Of a DNA stretch of 64,000 nt, positions 33,855 through 44,764 are shown one piece after another. Positions within the stretch are counted from its first letter, which is position 1. Every line of letters begins with the position of its first letter. Under the pieces are notes generated by a model, which saw only the letters and a list, made by a program, of their open reading frames with translations, was not told the DNA's origin and ran no database searches. The stretch comes from Mytilus edulis (Eukaryota > Mollusca > Bivalvia > Mytilida > Mytilidae), in assembly GCF_963676685.1 (NCBI RefSeq), contig NC_092350.1, positions 71,302,502 to 71,366,501 of the forward strand, read 5' to 3'. A program made the position numbers and the translations under genes.

Positions 33855-34027
33855 GTATGTATGTTATATGAAGGGATTGTGAATACGAAATGGGGATAAA
33901 CGAATTAGTGTGCCCAACGAACTCCGTTTAACAAATATCCTAATTAATTTTCAATATTGCAAAGGATGAATGTCTTTCATTTGATGATTATTCTTATTCT
34001 ACATTTTTTTCGCTTTTTGGTTTCTAA

Positions 34028-34750
34028 TGCGGGGTTCACACATTGCCGATTATTGCTCCCGTTTGAGATCAGACAGCGATACGACACGAAAAGTGAAAAA
34101 GTCGGATTAATATCCTCAATTATCTGGAATGTCCTATTATTGTCTGAACGCAGTCGTTTTAGTTCGTAACAGATTCCTACTGGTCGGGAAGGGTCCGAAT
34201 AGTTCGGCAAAGCACCCCGACAGTTAGGTGCGTCCCGTAACATTCGGGGAAACTCAGCCGATTTTGTCTAGTCGGATTACAATCGTGCCTATGTCGTGAC
34301 AGAATCTGCTGTATCGGATCGAATTCCTAACAATGTTCTGTGTATTCGGGACGGTGTCCTGTGGAACGGGAATGATCTGGAGAAGTCCCGACAATAACAG
34401 AATACAATACGACTGAGACCAGACAAAGCCGTTTGCAATGCGATAGAGCGGACCGTGATAGGATTACGTTCCGACAGTACCTGATCATCCCGATTATGCC
34501 GACAGTTTTCGAACGGATAACTTCCGTCAGCGTCGGTTCACTGTCTTGTCAATATCTGATCTCTGTCGGATTACATTCGGTAGAATCGGGACGCAGTCGT
34601 GACAGACTCGGTCGAATTTTACCTGACGAAAGATACAAATCGAATTTCCATCCACGATTCACAGGATCTTGATCAGACTTTTGACAAATTTTAATCGGGA
34701 ATGGTCCTGTCAAGGACGGCAGTAAAAATCGTGAATGTGTGACCCCAGCT
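34028..34750. mobile_element. 723-bp TIR element with TAA target duplication
   Basis: Ends TGCGGGGTTCACACATTG and the inverse of AGCTGGGGTCACACATTC are flanked by TAA on both sides (34025-34027 and 34751-34753). The inside is rich in repeated TCGGATT, GTCGTGACAG and CCCGACA-like words in both orientations. No transposase ORF. A 3-bp TWA duplication suggests a PIF/Harbinger-like MITE; this is an inference. It lies where the pseudogene lost part of an exon. Confidence 0.65.
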
Positions 34751-34779
34751 TAAAGCAAAAGCGTAAAAGTGGGGGACAT

Positions 34780-34936
34780 CAGCCGTTTTGATTAATTGTA
34801 AAATGTTTTGATTAATTGTAAAATGCAACGGCAAAGAACAGAATGTGGGTCAATGTAATTCAATTGAAACACACCCCTTCTCACCAATCGACAGAAGTGT
34901 CTGTGTTTATCAAGTGCTGTGAAAAAAGTGATACCG
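34780..34936 (+). pseudogene. Pseudo-exon matching SRCR5 second half, 5' part lost
   Basis: Matches 45800-45955 on the minus strand. A 23-bp segment (TTTTGATTAATTGTAAAATG core) is duplicated in tandem at 34786-34824. A 2-bp deletion near 34900 shifts the frame and brings in a stop. The acceptor end is missing and lies next to the element ending at 34750. Confidence 0.8.
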
Positions 34937-34949
34937 GTATGTTTATATA

Positions 34950-35052
34950 ATAAAGAAGATGTGGTATGATTGCCAATTGGACAACTGTCCACAAGAGACC
35001 AAAATGACTCTGACCTTTACAACTTTAGGTCACCATACGGCCTTCAACATGT
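34950..35052 (+). repeat. ACGGCCTTCAACA repeat family
   Basis: AAGATGTGGTATGATTGCCA through CATACGGCCTTCAACATG. Confidence 0.75.
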
Positions 35053-35254
35053 TTGCATGCTTTTTGTATATTTCTTTTTTTAAAGATTTAGGTTAAAGGT
35101 TTTTCAATAAGTTTTAATTAGTCTTATTTTCAATGTTTTGATTTGTAGACTATTTTTTTCCCTTTTTTCCCATTTTGTAATGGAATTGTCAGTTTATCCC
35201 TAAGTATTATTCCCTCTTCGTTCCTGTACTAGAAATGCTTAGTATTTTGTGTAG

Positions 35255-35414
35255 AGCTCCAGATGACTGTTTCCTTAGAAAGTGATGGGAAACTTATTGT
35301 TCATCGACAGGAAGAAACATGGGAGATCTGATCTTCTCGATGATCTGGTTTCCATGGTCACCCTCTATGGGATGATGTAACGGCAACCATTGTCTGTCGT
35401 ATGCTTAATAAAAG
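35255..35414 (+). pseudogene. Pseudo-exon matching SRCR6 first half
   Basis: 160 nt, equal to its source at 44605-44764, with both splice sites kept. Cys and Trp codons of the source (EICSSRWS) have each become TGA. Confidence 0.85.
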
Positions 35415-35569
35415 GTAAATAGTATTTTTCAGTTTTTCATATTCAAATGAGTATAACGTGTACATAATAGGATTTACATGTTCTACTCAAATGCCTGCGT
35501 AAGTGTTAAATCGTTTCAGAATATCACTAACTATCATTCGTTTGATTAATTTCGTAAACGTGTTATATT

Positions 35570-35868
35570 ATGTTTAACCCCGCAGCTTTTTTGTGCCTGT
35601 CCCAAGTTAGGAGCCTCTGGTCTTTGTTAGTCTTGTATTATTTTAAATTTTAGTTTCTTGTGTACAATTCGGAGTTTAGTATGGTGTTCATTATCACTGA
35701 ACTAGTATATATTTGTTAAGGGGCCAGCTGAAGGACGGCTCTAGGTGCGAGAATTTCTCGTTGCATTGAAGACCTGTTGGTGACTTTCTGCTGTTGTCTG
35801 CTCTATGGTCGGGTTGTTGTCTCTTTGGCACATTCCCCATTTCCATTCTCAATTTTATATTACCATTT
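35570..35868 (+). repeat. GTTGTTGTCTCTTTGACACAT repeat family, long copy
   Basis: Contains AACCCCGCAGC, TGCCTGTCCCAAGTTAGGAG, GAAGGACGGCTCTAGGTGCG, TTGCATTGAAGACCTGTTGG and GGGTTGTTGTCTCTTTGGCA. Its first part is shared with the ACGGCCTTCAACA family, so the two families are mosaics of common modules. Confidence 0.7.
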
Positions 35869-36184
35869 TGTCCTAAGCCCTTGGGATCGTTGAACCGAAT
35901 TCCACCAGCTGTATAATTGACCCCGTGCTAAAATTTATGTATGAAAGACCATCAAATGATCATTGATCAAATAGTTGGGAAACATATTAAGTCTTAGATG
36001 CACGATTTTTTTTGTTACTTGTTATCGGCTAGAACTAGCTATCAGTTACAGCGAGTGCTCTCAGATCAGTAAAAAGTGTACTGTTGTTTGGATTAACAAG
36101 TACCTTGCCACGTCCATTTTGTATTTTTTTAGATGTATTTATATTTGTATCATTCTAATGATTTAAGCCTATTTCAACTGTTTT

Positions 36185-36570
36185 TTATAGTTCGGTCTTA
36201 TGTTGTACTGTTACACCAGTGTCACAGGTTAGGTGGAGAATTGGGACCACGCTAATATGTTCCATCCCGCCACATTATGTATATAGGTGCCTTTCTCAAG
36301 TTAGGAGCCTTTAATTCAGTAGTTGTCTTTTGTTGATGTGTTACATTTTTTGTTTTTCGGTATTTTTTTTGTACAAAAAGGCCGTTAGTTTTCTTGTTGG
36401 AAACTGTTTCAGATTTGACATTTCGGGGCCCTTAATAGCTGACTATGGTGTATGGGCTTTGCTCATTGTAAACGGCCGTATGGTGACATATAGAAGTTAA
36501 GTTCTGTGTCATTTGATCTCTTTTGGAGAACTGTATTATTGGCAGTCATGCCACATTTCCTTTTTTCTAT
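36185..36570 (-). repeat. ACGGCCTTCAACA repeat family, long reverse copy
   Basis: From GTTGTACTGTTACACCAGTG through TAATAGCTGACTATGGTGTA to GGCAGTCATGCCACATTTCC; the inverse of 6374-6790. Confidence 0.75.
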
Positions 36571-36884
36571 ACATTTCACGGTTTTGTTTTTTCGTTTCTT
36601 TTTTCTTTTCAATCTTGTATCGATAATTGATAACTGCGTCCACCCGGGTCTCTACAATTTTATTGTGATTTCTTGTATCAATCGTTCAATAACCATAGGC
36701 TTAAAAACTTTACATGAGCGCCACTTATGAGTCTTTGTAAAAACGAAACTTGTAAAACGAAACGCGCGACTATTGTGTCCAATACTTGGCAAGGTATCTG
36801 ATAAGTTATGACGACTATTTTTGTAATGGCCCACTTAAAGGCATTATATCATAGATAAAACCTAACACACGATATGCATACGTT

Positions 36885-37045
36885 TAAAAGAGGGACGAAA
36901 GATACCAAAGGGACAGTCAAACTCATAAATCGAAAATAAACTGACAACGCCGTGACTAAAAATACAAATGACAAACAGACAAACAATAGTACACATGACA
37001 CAACATAGAAAACTAAAGAATAAACAACACGAATCCCATTTAACA
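36885..37045 (-). repeat. 3' end of retroelement family with GTTTGACTGTCCCTTTGG
   Basis: GAGGGACGAAAGATACCAAA then GGGACAGTCAAACTCATAAA through AAACAACACGAATCCCAT. Reverse orientation of the element, 5'-truncated to its last 160 bp. Confidence 0.75.
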
Positions 37046-37210
37046 TTTACAGTCACAATAATGATCGAACAATTCCTTAAACATGTGCTTCTTTCTGAGT
37101 AAAACTCAATCGAAACTGCAACAAATCATAGTTTACCTGTTTAAGTTTTTCTTTTTAACAGATACAACTATTATTTGTAGTGCTAAAATGAAACAATTTT
37201 CTTGATTTAG

Positions 37211-37433
37211 CAATGGAACCGCAGTACACATACCTTTCGATTCTCAAGAAATTCCAGCAACGGCAAATAACATACAACAAGTGTACTATCCTAGAGGAGC
37301 TTCACATCTCGGTGATTGTTTCTATGGACGTCTTAGAATAATGGGTTATCTCCATGGGCACCTGCTGATTGCAACGAAGCATTAAGAAGCTCGACATATC
37401 GGGGTGGGGTACAATGCATCATATAAAGATTTG
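37211..37433 (+). pseudogene. Pseudo-exon matching SRCR6 second half and stop
   Basis: Matches 44010-43770. A net 7-bp loss after GGACGTCTT shifts the frame. One conserved Cys (VYCPRG) is Tyr. Confidence 0.85.
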
Positions 37434-37524
37434 AAATGTGCAGTCAATCCTCTGTTAAAACTTTCTATCCCCATTGCTCACAAACATTATAAACACTTTT
37501 GAATAAACAGCAAGATGAATGCAC

Positions 37525-38475
37525 ACTTTTATTTAATATACTCTCCAATGAATCAATGCCCTGACAGTTATGTATTCGTTCCATTGTAAGACACCTTCGA
37601 CATTTGGTGAATATTTTAATTTGTGCTCTGCAAAGTGTGTACATTTTGAGATTAGAAAAAAATCTTCAAATAGTTTCAACATCATCTCAGTGATTATAAT
37701 ACAATGTTGACTGTTGTACCTCTTTTTGTACATGTTTACCTATTATTTGTTTTGTTCACACATTGTTGACATTATTATTGAAAGTTGTGCGACTGTCAAA
37801 CAAGTAAGAGGTTAAGCTAGTGATACAATCAAGAGTAATCCAACATTGTCTGCAGCACGTTTGATTTGATAGTGCTTGAACCAATAAAGAAATTACAAAG
37901 CTTGAATAAAATATAATGTTTTTCTTATAATTTTGCATCTAGCAATCATTGTCATTAATAGTGAAAAAAACCTGTTGTATCATTATTATATTATTTACAT
38001 TTAGTTTGTGTTACTTTATTTATAATTATTTCGGAATATAAACAGATGAATATTTCACGGATCTGACAACAAGATCCACATTCGTTACTTATTTCAGAAA
38101 GTAACCTGTTTTTTTTTATTCTATCGAATTCGTAGATAACTCGATTAACTATAAAGTCAATATCATTATTATATATCTAATACAATTTTCTATGTGTCAT
38201 CTTATAAAGCACTCCAACGACAAAATATGAAAATTTTAGCCATAGGAACTTTCGAAAGCGGTAAACAAAATCAGGGGAATGCTACAATTAAAGGGAGGAG
38301 TAGTGTAAGACATTAAAGGCATGACAATGTTAATGAATAACTCATTTTCCACTCGTGTTCAAATATCATATTGCAGGTGAAATAAAAATTCAAGTAGAAG
38401 CTGTATGCGTACAATAAATTGTTAAAACAAACTTCCTTGTATAGTTTATATAACTGCAGGATTTTGCTACACCAA
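37525..38475. other. Gene-free stretch
   Basis: AT-rich, with a short fragment of the tRNA-like SINE at 37780-37815 (GTGCGACTGTCAAACAAGTA). Confidence 0.4.
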
Positions 38476-38477
38476 TT

Positions 38478-38778
38478 ATTAACGAATAATTTAATTTTGG
38501 ATGTAGCGCGTCGTTTGATTGGCAGACGAAGTTTTGTCTATAAGCTCAAATAAATAAGTTTGTCATGTGACCCTGTCGTCATCTATGTTTTCCCTAATTA
38601 ATTCCTGCTAAAATTGAATGATAAGGAATGACTGTAAAATATTTTCTGTCCATTCGAAATAACATAACAAATGTAGTGAACACTTCAAAATAACACACTA
38701 CGCAAGTTATTCAGTATGCACCACATTTTTGACGTTATTTATTCATAGAGAGAAAAAATATGACAGTCATTCCTTAAG
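38478..38778. mobile_element. TAAGGAATGACTGT foldback MITE
   Basis: TAAGGAATGACTGTAAAATA (from 38629) and its partner ATGACAGTCATTCCTTA (38760-38776) are inverted. The sequence between and to the left is related to 10535-10745. Confidence 0.6.
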
Positions 38779-38884
38779 TAGATAAGGGTAGACGTAAATA
38801 AGAACCAATATTAACTATGATAAAGTTGATGAACATATGATAAATCCATCAAATCTAGATCGTATAGAAACTAATTTATTGTAA

Positions 38885-39540
38885 AAGAGGGACGAAAGAT
38901 ACCAAAGGGACAGTCAAACTCATAAATCTAAAACAAACTGACAACGCCATGGCTAAAAATGAAAAAAAGACAAACAACAGCAAACACGATACAACATAGA
39001 AAACTAAAGAATAAACAACACGAACCACACCAAAAAACTAGGGGTGATCTCAGGTGCTCCGGAAGGGTAAGCAGATCCTGCTCCACATGTGGCACCCGTC
39101 GTGTTGCTTATGTGATAACAAATCCGGTAAATAGTATAATTCGGTAGGTCACATTCACGAAAGGGAAGGGGATTGTAGTTACGACGTCAGGAACATATCT
39201 GATATCATTTGTGAAACGGTTATTCCATAACGGTCGACCAACTCGTGATGGCGTCCGTAAAATTTACGAAGGTATGATTGCAACTTCACCATTTGGAACT
39301 CTTGGTTTAATAGCTTCCTTGTGATCAGCAACCCTCTATCAAGAAAATCATGATAGGAAATGCAAGCACGGGAATATCGTATCAATTGGGAGATATATAC
39401 CCCGTATGCCGGTGCTGCTGGAATGTTGCTAATTAGAAATGGAAAGTTCACAATTGGAAAACTGAAATCATCTCTTTTGTCGTAAAGTTTTGTTTTCAAC
39501 CAAAAATGGGTCATTCTGAAATTACATCTAATAGCCATTT
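38885..39540 (-). mobile_element. Retroelement 3' end with coding tail
   Basis: The longest copy of the GTTTGACTGTCCCTTTGG family. On the minus strand, coding sequence (39538-39179) is followed by about 290 bp of 3' UTR ending in the family's terminal GTCCCTCTTTTA. Confidence 0.7.
39179..39538 (-). pseudogene. C-terminal fragment of a retroelement protein
   Basis: 119 codons with no stop, including DDFSFPIVNFPFLISNIP, APAYGVYISQLIRYSRAC, DFLDRGLLITRKLL and LRKFYGRHHELVDRYG. I recognise this pattern from the region after the reverse transcriptase in a retroelement type common in molluscs and other invertebrates; which superfamily is uncertain. A second fragment of the same protein, with a matching KSFLRRFYGRHHELIELFG, is at 55447-55552 on the plus strand. 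The catalytic part is missing, so this is a truncated copy. Confidence 0.65.
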
Positions 39541-39544
39541 AGCA

Positions 39545-40640
39545 ATTACAATGTGATTGAAGTTAATGTCTATTAAATACAGACATTACTCACGCATATC
39601 ATGAACATTGTAAATTTTAAAGCAAATACTTGATTTAATATAGAGACTATGATCAAGTACTTACTATAATCGGTAGTAATATTCTAATTCGTTACGAAAC
39701 GAATAAAAAAGTATTTAAAAAATAAAAGCAACCACTTGTTTCATAGGAATAGCTCGCTAGCATGTGTAGCTTAACTTTTTTAATTTCATAAAACAAAATT
39801 AAATTTAAACACCGATGTCATCATGATACGGCAATACAGCTGTGAAGTACGCGACAGCCTACGGAGTAGAAAATCATTTTTTAACTAACATAAACAAGAA
39901 AATTGGTCGCGCTTTTTAAATCCCGCGCTATTTACCAAACACATGTCATACTCTATATATTTACACGATGCGACAAATATTGACCAATCCGAAGTATCAT
40001 ATATTCAAAACACATACCTATTTGTTTCATATAAATACCAAAAGATGACTACTATGCGGATACACACTCACGTGTACGTCAACTTCAATAAATACATTTA
40101 TATTCGTCTAGAGTGTCTGGTGAGCAGTACAGTGCACGTGATATTTATACAGTTTGTATGTGGCTATTTATGCCACTTTAACGCCTATATAGTTACACCA
40201 TTCACGTTTTCATTAACACTGTAACTTTTCAGGGTCAATATAAAAATTGTATCCAGATACATAAGATACACTTACATAGCAGATATTCAATGCATTGGTT
40301 CAGCTACCTACACTTTAATTGATATTGAACAAGACAAGTGGTTATATTCGAGTTTATCTCGCATGTTAATAAAAAAATATATTACCATGTTTCTGACAAA
40401 ATTTTGCAGAGAAGTGACAACATTTTTTTCCTATTAACATGACTAAGTACATGATATGACTTTGGACAGTTGCAACATAGTATGTTAGAATGATTCGCCA
40501 GTCATACACTGAAGATTCCAAATGAGTTAAAAGTGACAGCACTAGAAAATATAACTGCATGGTGACGTACTGTGCACTAACCGTAATATTTAGAAGATTA
40601 TTATTATTAAAAAGGAAGAATAACTGAATGCAACACTTAT
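39545..40640. other. Gene-free stretch
   Basis: No exon or clear repeat seen. Confidence 0.4.
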
Positions 40641-40644
40641 ATTT

Positions 40645-40795
40645 TTAGTAGTCAGTTGAGGCGCACCTTTGGGTGCGGGATTTTCTAGCTGCGTTGAAGA
40701 CCAATTTGTGGCCTACGGCTTTATTCAGCCTATGATCAAGTTGTTGTCTCTGTGACATATTTCCCATTTCCATTCAAAATTTTATGTTATCTTAC
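40645..40795 (+). repeat. GTTGTTGTCTCTTTGACACAT repeat family
   Basis: TTGGGTGCGGGATTTTCTAG through AAGTTGTTGTCTCTGTGACA to ATTTCCATTC. Confidence 0.7.
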
Positions 40796-40926
40796 CAACT
40801 AATACTGAGTATTGTACATGCTATATTTCAGATGATACAACACAATATGATAAACCTTTGCACTGATATTTATTGGAATCGAGTTCTTTCTTACAACACA
40901 TTTAACTGTACATTGCTGTATTTTTA

Positions 40927-42240
40927 GCTCACCTGGCCCGAAGGGCCAAGTGAGCTTTTCTCATCACTTTGCATCCGGCGTCCGTCGTCGTCGTCCGTCG
41001 TCGTTAGCTTTTACAAAAATCTTCTCCTCTGAAACTACTGGGCCAAATTAAACCAAACTTGGCCACAATCATCATTGGGGTATCTAGTTTAAAAAATATA
41101 TGGCGTGACACGGCTAACCAACCAAGATGGCCGCCATGGCTAAAATTAGAACATTGGAGTAAAATGTACATTTTGGCTTATAACTCTGAAACCAAAGCAT
41201 TTAGAGCAAATCTGACATAGGGGTAAAATTGTTTATCATGTCAAGATCTATCTGCCCTGAAATTTTCAGACGAATCGGACAACCCGTTGTTGTGTTGCTT
41301 CCTTGGAATTGGCAATTTTAAGGAAATTATACCGTTAATGGGCTATTATCTTGAATATTATTATAGATAGAGATAAACTGTAAACAGCAATAATGTTCAC
41401 CAAAGTAAGATTAACAAATAAGTCAACATGACCGAAATGATAAGCTGACCCCTTTAGGAGTTATTGCCCTTTATAGTAAATTTTGACCAATTTTTTGTAA
41501 ATTTTTGTAATCTTTTACAAAAATCTTCTCCTCTGAAACTGCTGGGCTAAATTTAACCAAACTTGGCCATAATCATTATTGGGGTATCTTATTTCAAAAA
41601 TGTGTGGCATGATCCCGCCAACCATCCAAGATGGCCACCATGGCTAAAAAAAAAGAACATAGGGGTGAAATGTAGATTTTGGCTTATATCTCTGAAACCA
41701 CAGCATTTAGAGCAATCTGACGTGGGGTTAAATTGTTTATCAGGTCTATCTTCCCTGAAATTTTCAGACAAATTGGACAACCTGTTTTTGGGTTGCTGCC
41801 CCTGAATTAGTAATTTTAAGGAAATTTTTGCAGATTTTGGTTATTATCGTTATAACGTTTATGGGCTATTATCTTGAATATTATTATAGATAGAGATACA
41901 CTGTAAACAGCAATAATGTTCAGCAAAATAAGATCTACAAATAAGGCAACATGACCAAAATTGTCAATTGACCCCTTAAGGAGTTATTGCCCTCTATAGT
42001 CAATTGTTAACAATTTTCATCAATTTGTAAATTTTTGTAAATTTTTAGGAAACATTTTCCACTGTAATTACTGGGCCAAGTTCATTATCGATAGAGATAA
42101 TTGTAGCAACAAGAATGTTCAGTAAAAAAGATCTACAAACACATTACCATCACCAAAACACCATTTGTCATGATTTTTTTTGTGGCCATTGTTAATATGC
42201 ACATAGACCAAAGTTAGCGACACAGGTTCTTAAGAGCCTC
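40927..42240. repeat. GCTCACCTGGCCC bivalve repeat with tandem halves
   Basis: Opens with a hairpin (GCTCACCTGGCCC-GAA-GGGCCAAGTGAGC) and CCGTCGTCGTCGTCCGTC. It contains two similar units of about 470-480 bp (from ATCTTCTCCTCTGAAACTAC near 41022 and ATCTTCTCCTCTGAAACTGC near 41522), and a shorter third (near 42055). Units share CCAAACTTGGCCA, CCAAGATGG and GAGTTATTGCCCT. Ends near TTAAGAGCCTCTAGTT. Confidence 0.75.
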
Positions 42241-42244
42241 TAGT

Positions 42245-43015
42245 TCATTGTAGTTGTCATTTTCTATAGGTTAAAATATCTATACATTTGTATTTCGGGA
42301 ACATTTTTTAGATTGTATGTACTAAGGATTCTCTTCTCCATTAATCTAATATCTTTATTACCAATCCGAGCTGTGTGATCGCATCGGGTTCATTTATGGA
42401 ATTATGATTTTGTTCAAAATCAAAATTTACAAGTTTGTAATGAAATATTGGTAACATACATGTACCATCAATCAATATCAATATATTAGAGATGCTTATT
42501 TGTTTTCTGTGTGTACACATTGGACGAAGAGTACATTGTAGTTGCTTAGGTAATGGAACATTTCCGAAAGTCAGATATATTAGTTGTAAACTTTATAAAA
42601 TATAAATTATATATATATATAGTTCACCTTTTAAGGGACGAAATTGGAATCGAAAATACTTATACAAATTTTCAAAACTCACTCCAAAGGTATACATTAA
42701 TGGTAAAAATAAGTTATAGCGCAAACTTTACAGGCAACGACACCGGGGAGCCAATATAACAAGCAAGGTATACATTAGTGGCCGTAATAATAATCTAGAT
42801 TCAGTTTGATTAAAGTATGAAATCGGAAATACCGGTGGGCAATCATTAGATATTTTACAGGTTCAACTTATTTTGTTCCTAAAGTTATTGATTGCGAACA
42901 GATGTTGCAAGTACACCCTTTTTGTTGAAGTTTTTGTTAGTATAATTCGTATGACACTGTCTGTTTGAAATTTTGAGTCAGTTTTGTTACTTGTCTGTGA
43001 TGTAGGTTGACATAG
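42245..43015. other. Gene-free stretch
   Basis: AT-rich, with (AT)n at 42609-42620. No exon supported. Confidence 0.4.
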
Positions 43016-43019
43016 TTTA

Positions 43020-43250
43020 GCAACACGACGAGTTCCACATGTGGAGCAGGATCTGCTTACCTCTCCGGAGCACCTGATATCACCCCTGTATTTTGGTGGG
43101 GTTCGTGTTGTTTATTCTTTAGTTTTCTATGTTGTGTATTGTGTACTTTTGTTTGTCTGTTTGTCTTTTTACTTTAAGACATGGCGTTCTCAGTTTATTT
43201 TCGATTATGAGTTTGACAGTCCCTCTGATATCTTTCGTCCCTCTTTGGAG
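43020..43250 (+). repeat. GTTTGACTGTCCCTTTGG retroelement 3' end
   Basis: GCAACACGACGAGTTCCACA then TGTGGAGCAGGATCTGCTTA through TTTCGTCCCTCTTTGG. Confidence 0.75.
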
Positions 43251-43697
43251 TACAATCATAGCTTCAGCAAATGTAATCGCTCTCTGTAACAGCAATTATC
43301 ATCTAAAATCAAATCACTTAGTATCACAACATAACACAGATTAAGTTCATTTGTCATTCTGATTTCGTTTCAATCAATTTTTGAAAAAGGATAAAAGGTA
43401 AAATAACAATAATAGCTATCTCATAGAAAAATCAATTCGAAAGTCTCATGACAAAATCAAAACCTCAAACACATCAAACACATAAAAAAAATAATGGAAA
43501 AACAGCTGTAACATTCCTGAATAGCTGACTGACCGGACAATAAAAAAGGTTGGATTAAACCTGGTTGTATAGCTTGCTTTAGCTCTCACTTGTTTGAAAG
43601 TCGCAAAACAAAAAAAAACAAAATACATGAATTTTCGGTAATTGGTTTATTGGAGAGTATGCTACATAACATTGTGTACACATCTTGCTGCCAGCTA

Positions 43698-43703
43698 TTT
43701 ATT
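43698..43703 (-). terminator. Polyadenylation signal of the SRCR gene
   Basis: AATAAA on the minus strand, 67 bases past the stop. Kept in the pseudogene copy at 37502-37507. Confidence 0.65.
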
Positions 43704-43769
43704 CAAAATAATTTATAATGTTTGAAAAAAGAATGTGAATTGCAAGTTTTATTAAACGAATCCAATTTT

Positions 43770-44764
43770 TCAAAGTATTTTAAATATTGAATTGCTGCAT
43801 TGTACACCACCACGATATGTTCTATGCATTACTGCTTCGTTGCAATTACCTGGTGCCCATGGAGATAACATAGAATTCTCGAAGTCAAGACGTCCATAGA
43901 AACAATCTCCGAGATGTGAAGCTCCTCTTGGACAATACACTTGTTGTATGTTATTTGCCGTCACTTGGAATTCTTGAGAAGCGAAAGGTAAGTGTTTTGC
44001 GGTTCCATTACTTCAAAATGAAACTTATTTCGTTTAGGCTTTACAGAAAAAGTTGCATTGTAGAAAATAGGGAAATTTGACAAGCATTAGTGAAGTTATA
44101 CTCGTTCGTTTTGTGAACCAGATATTTTCACGAAATGGCAAAGAACAAAGCACATTTACATAACGTTGTTGCACTAATTAAAATGACATTAACTTTTGAA
44201 AAAATCCACATATTTCGTTGAGATATTATCAAAATTAGCATATGTCTAGATAATTAAAACTTCCTTACTAAACAAGTTCATTAATAGTAACAAAAATTGT
44301 TAGTATGTCGACAAAGGCCGTTAGTTTTTTCGTTTGTATTGTTTTACATTGTCATTTCGGGGCCTTGTATAGCTAACTCTGCGGGATGGGCTTTGCTCAT
44401 TGTTGAAGGTCCTATGTTAACCTATAGTTGATAATTTCTGTGTCATTTTGGTCTCATGTGGAGAGTTGTCTCATTGGCAATTATACCACATCTTTTTTAT
44501 ATTGAATGGTATTCTGTGATATTTGAACACTTAAGCAGTAATGCGTATCACATAAGATAACAATATAAATCTTTCAATTTTAAATACTTAATAATATTAT
44601 CTACCTTTTATTTAGCATACGACAGACAGTGGTTGCCGTTACATCATCCCACAGAGAGTTACCTTGGTAATCAGACCATCGAGAAGAGCATATTTCCCAC
44701 GTGTTTCCCTGTCTATGAACAATAACCTTTCCATCACCTTCTAAAGAAACTGTCATCTGAAGCT
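43770..44764 (-). CDS. SRCR domain 6 (exons 44764-44605 and 44010-43770)
   Basis: First half: MTVSLEGDGKVIVHRQGNTW then EICSSRWS...DDVTATTVCRMLNK, the pattern of an SRCR N-terminal half with its first Cys kept. Second half: QQVYCPRGASHLGDCFYGRL, GNCNEAV and GGVQC, then SNSIFKIL and the stop. The typical YGG start of the second half is replaced by SNGTAK. Confidence 0.85.

Larger units (their letters stand above)
33645..37520 (+). pseudogene. Inverted, decayed copy of the last four exons of the SRCR gene
   Basis: Four blocks match the last four exons of the minus-strand gene (46645-43770) in order, but on the plus strand. Homology also covers intron edges, the flank left of the first block (TATTTCAATATAAATTAGGT) and the 3' UTR with AATAAA at 37502-37507, so this is a DNA-level duplication and not a processed copy. 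It carries at least three in-frame TGA codons, two frameshifts and lost cysteines. No SRCR exons precede it on this strand, so only the tail was copied. Later insertions (723 bp at 34028, SINE-like pieces) lie between the blocks. It is very unlikely to be functional. Confidence 0.85.
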
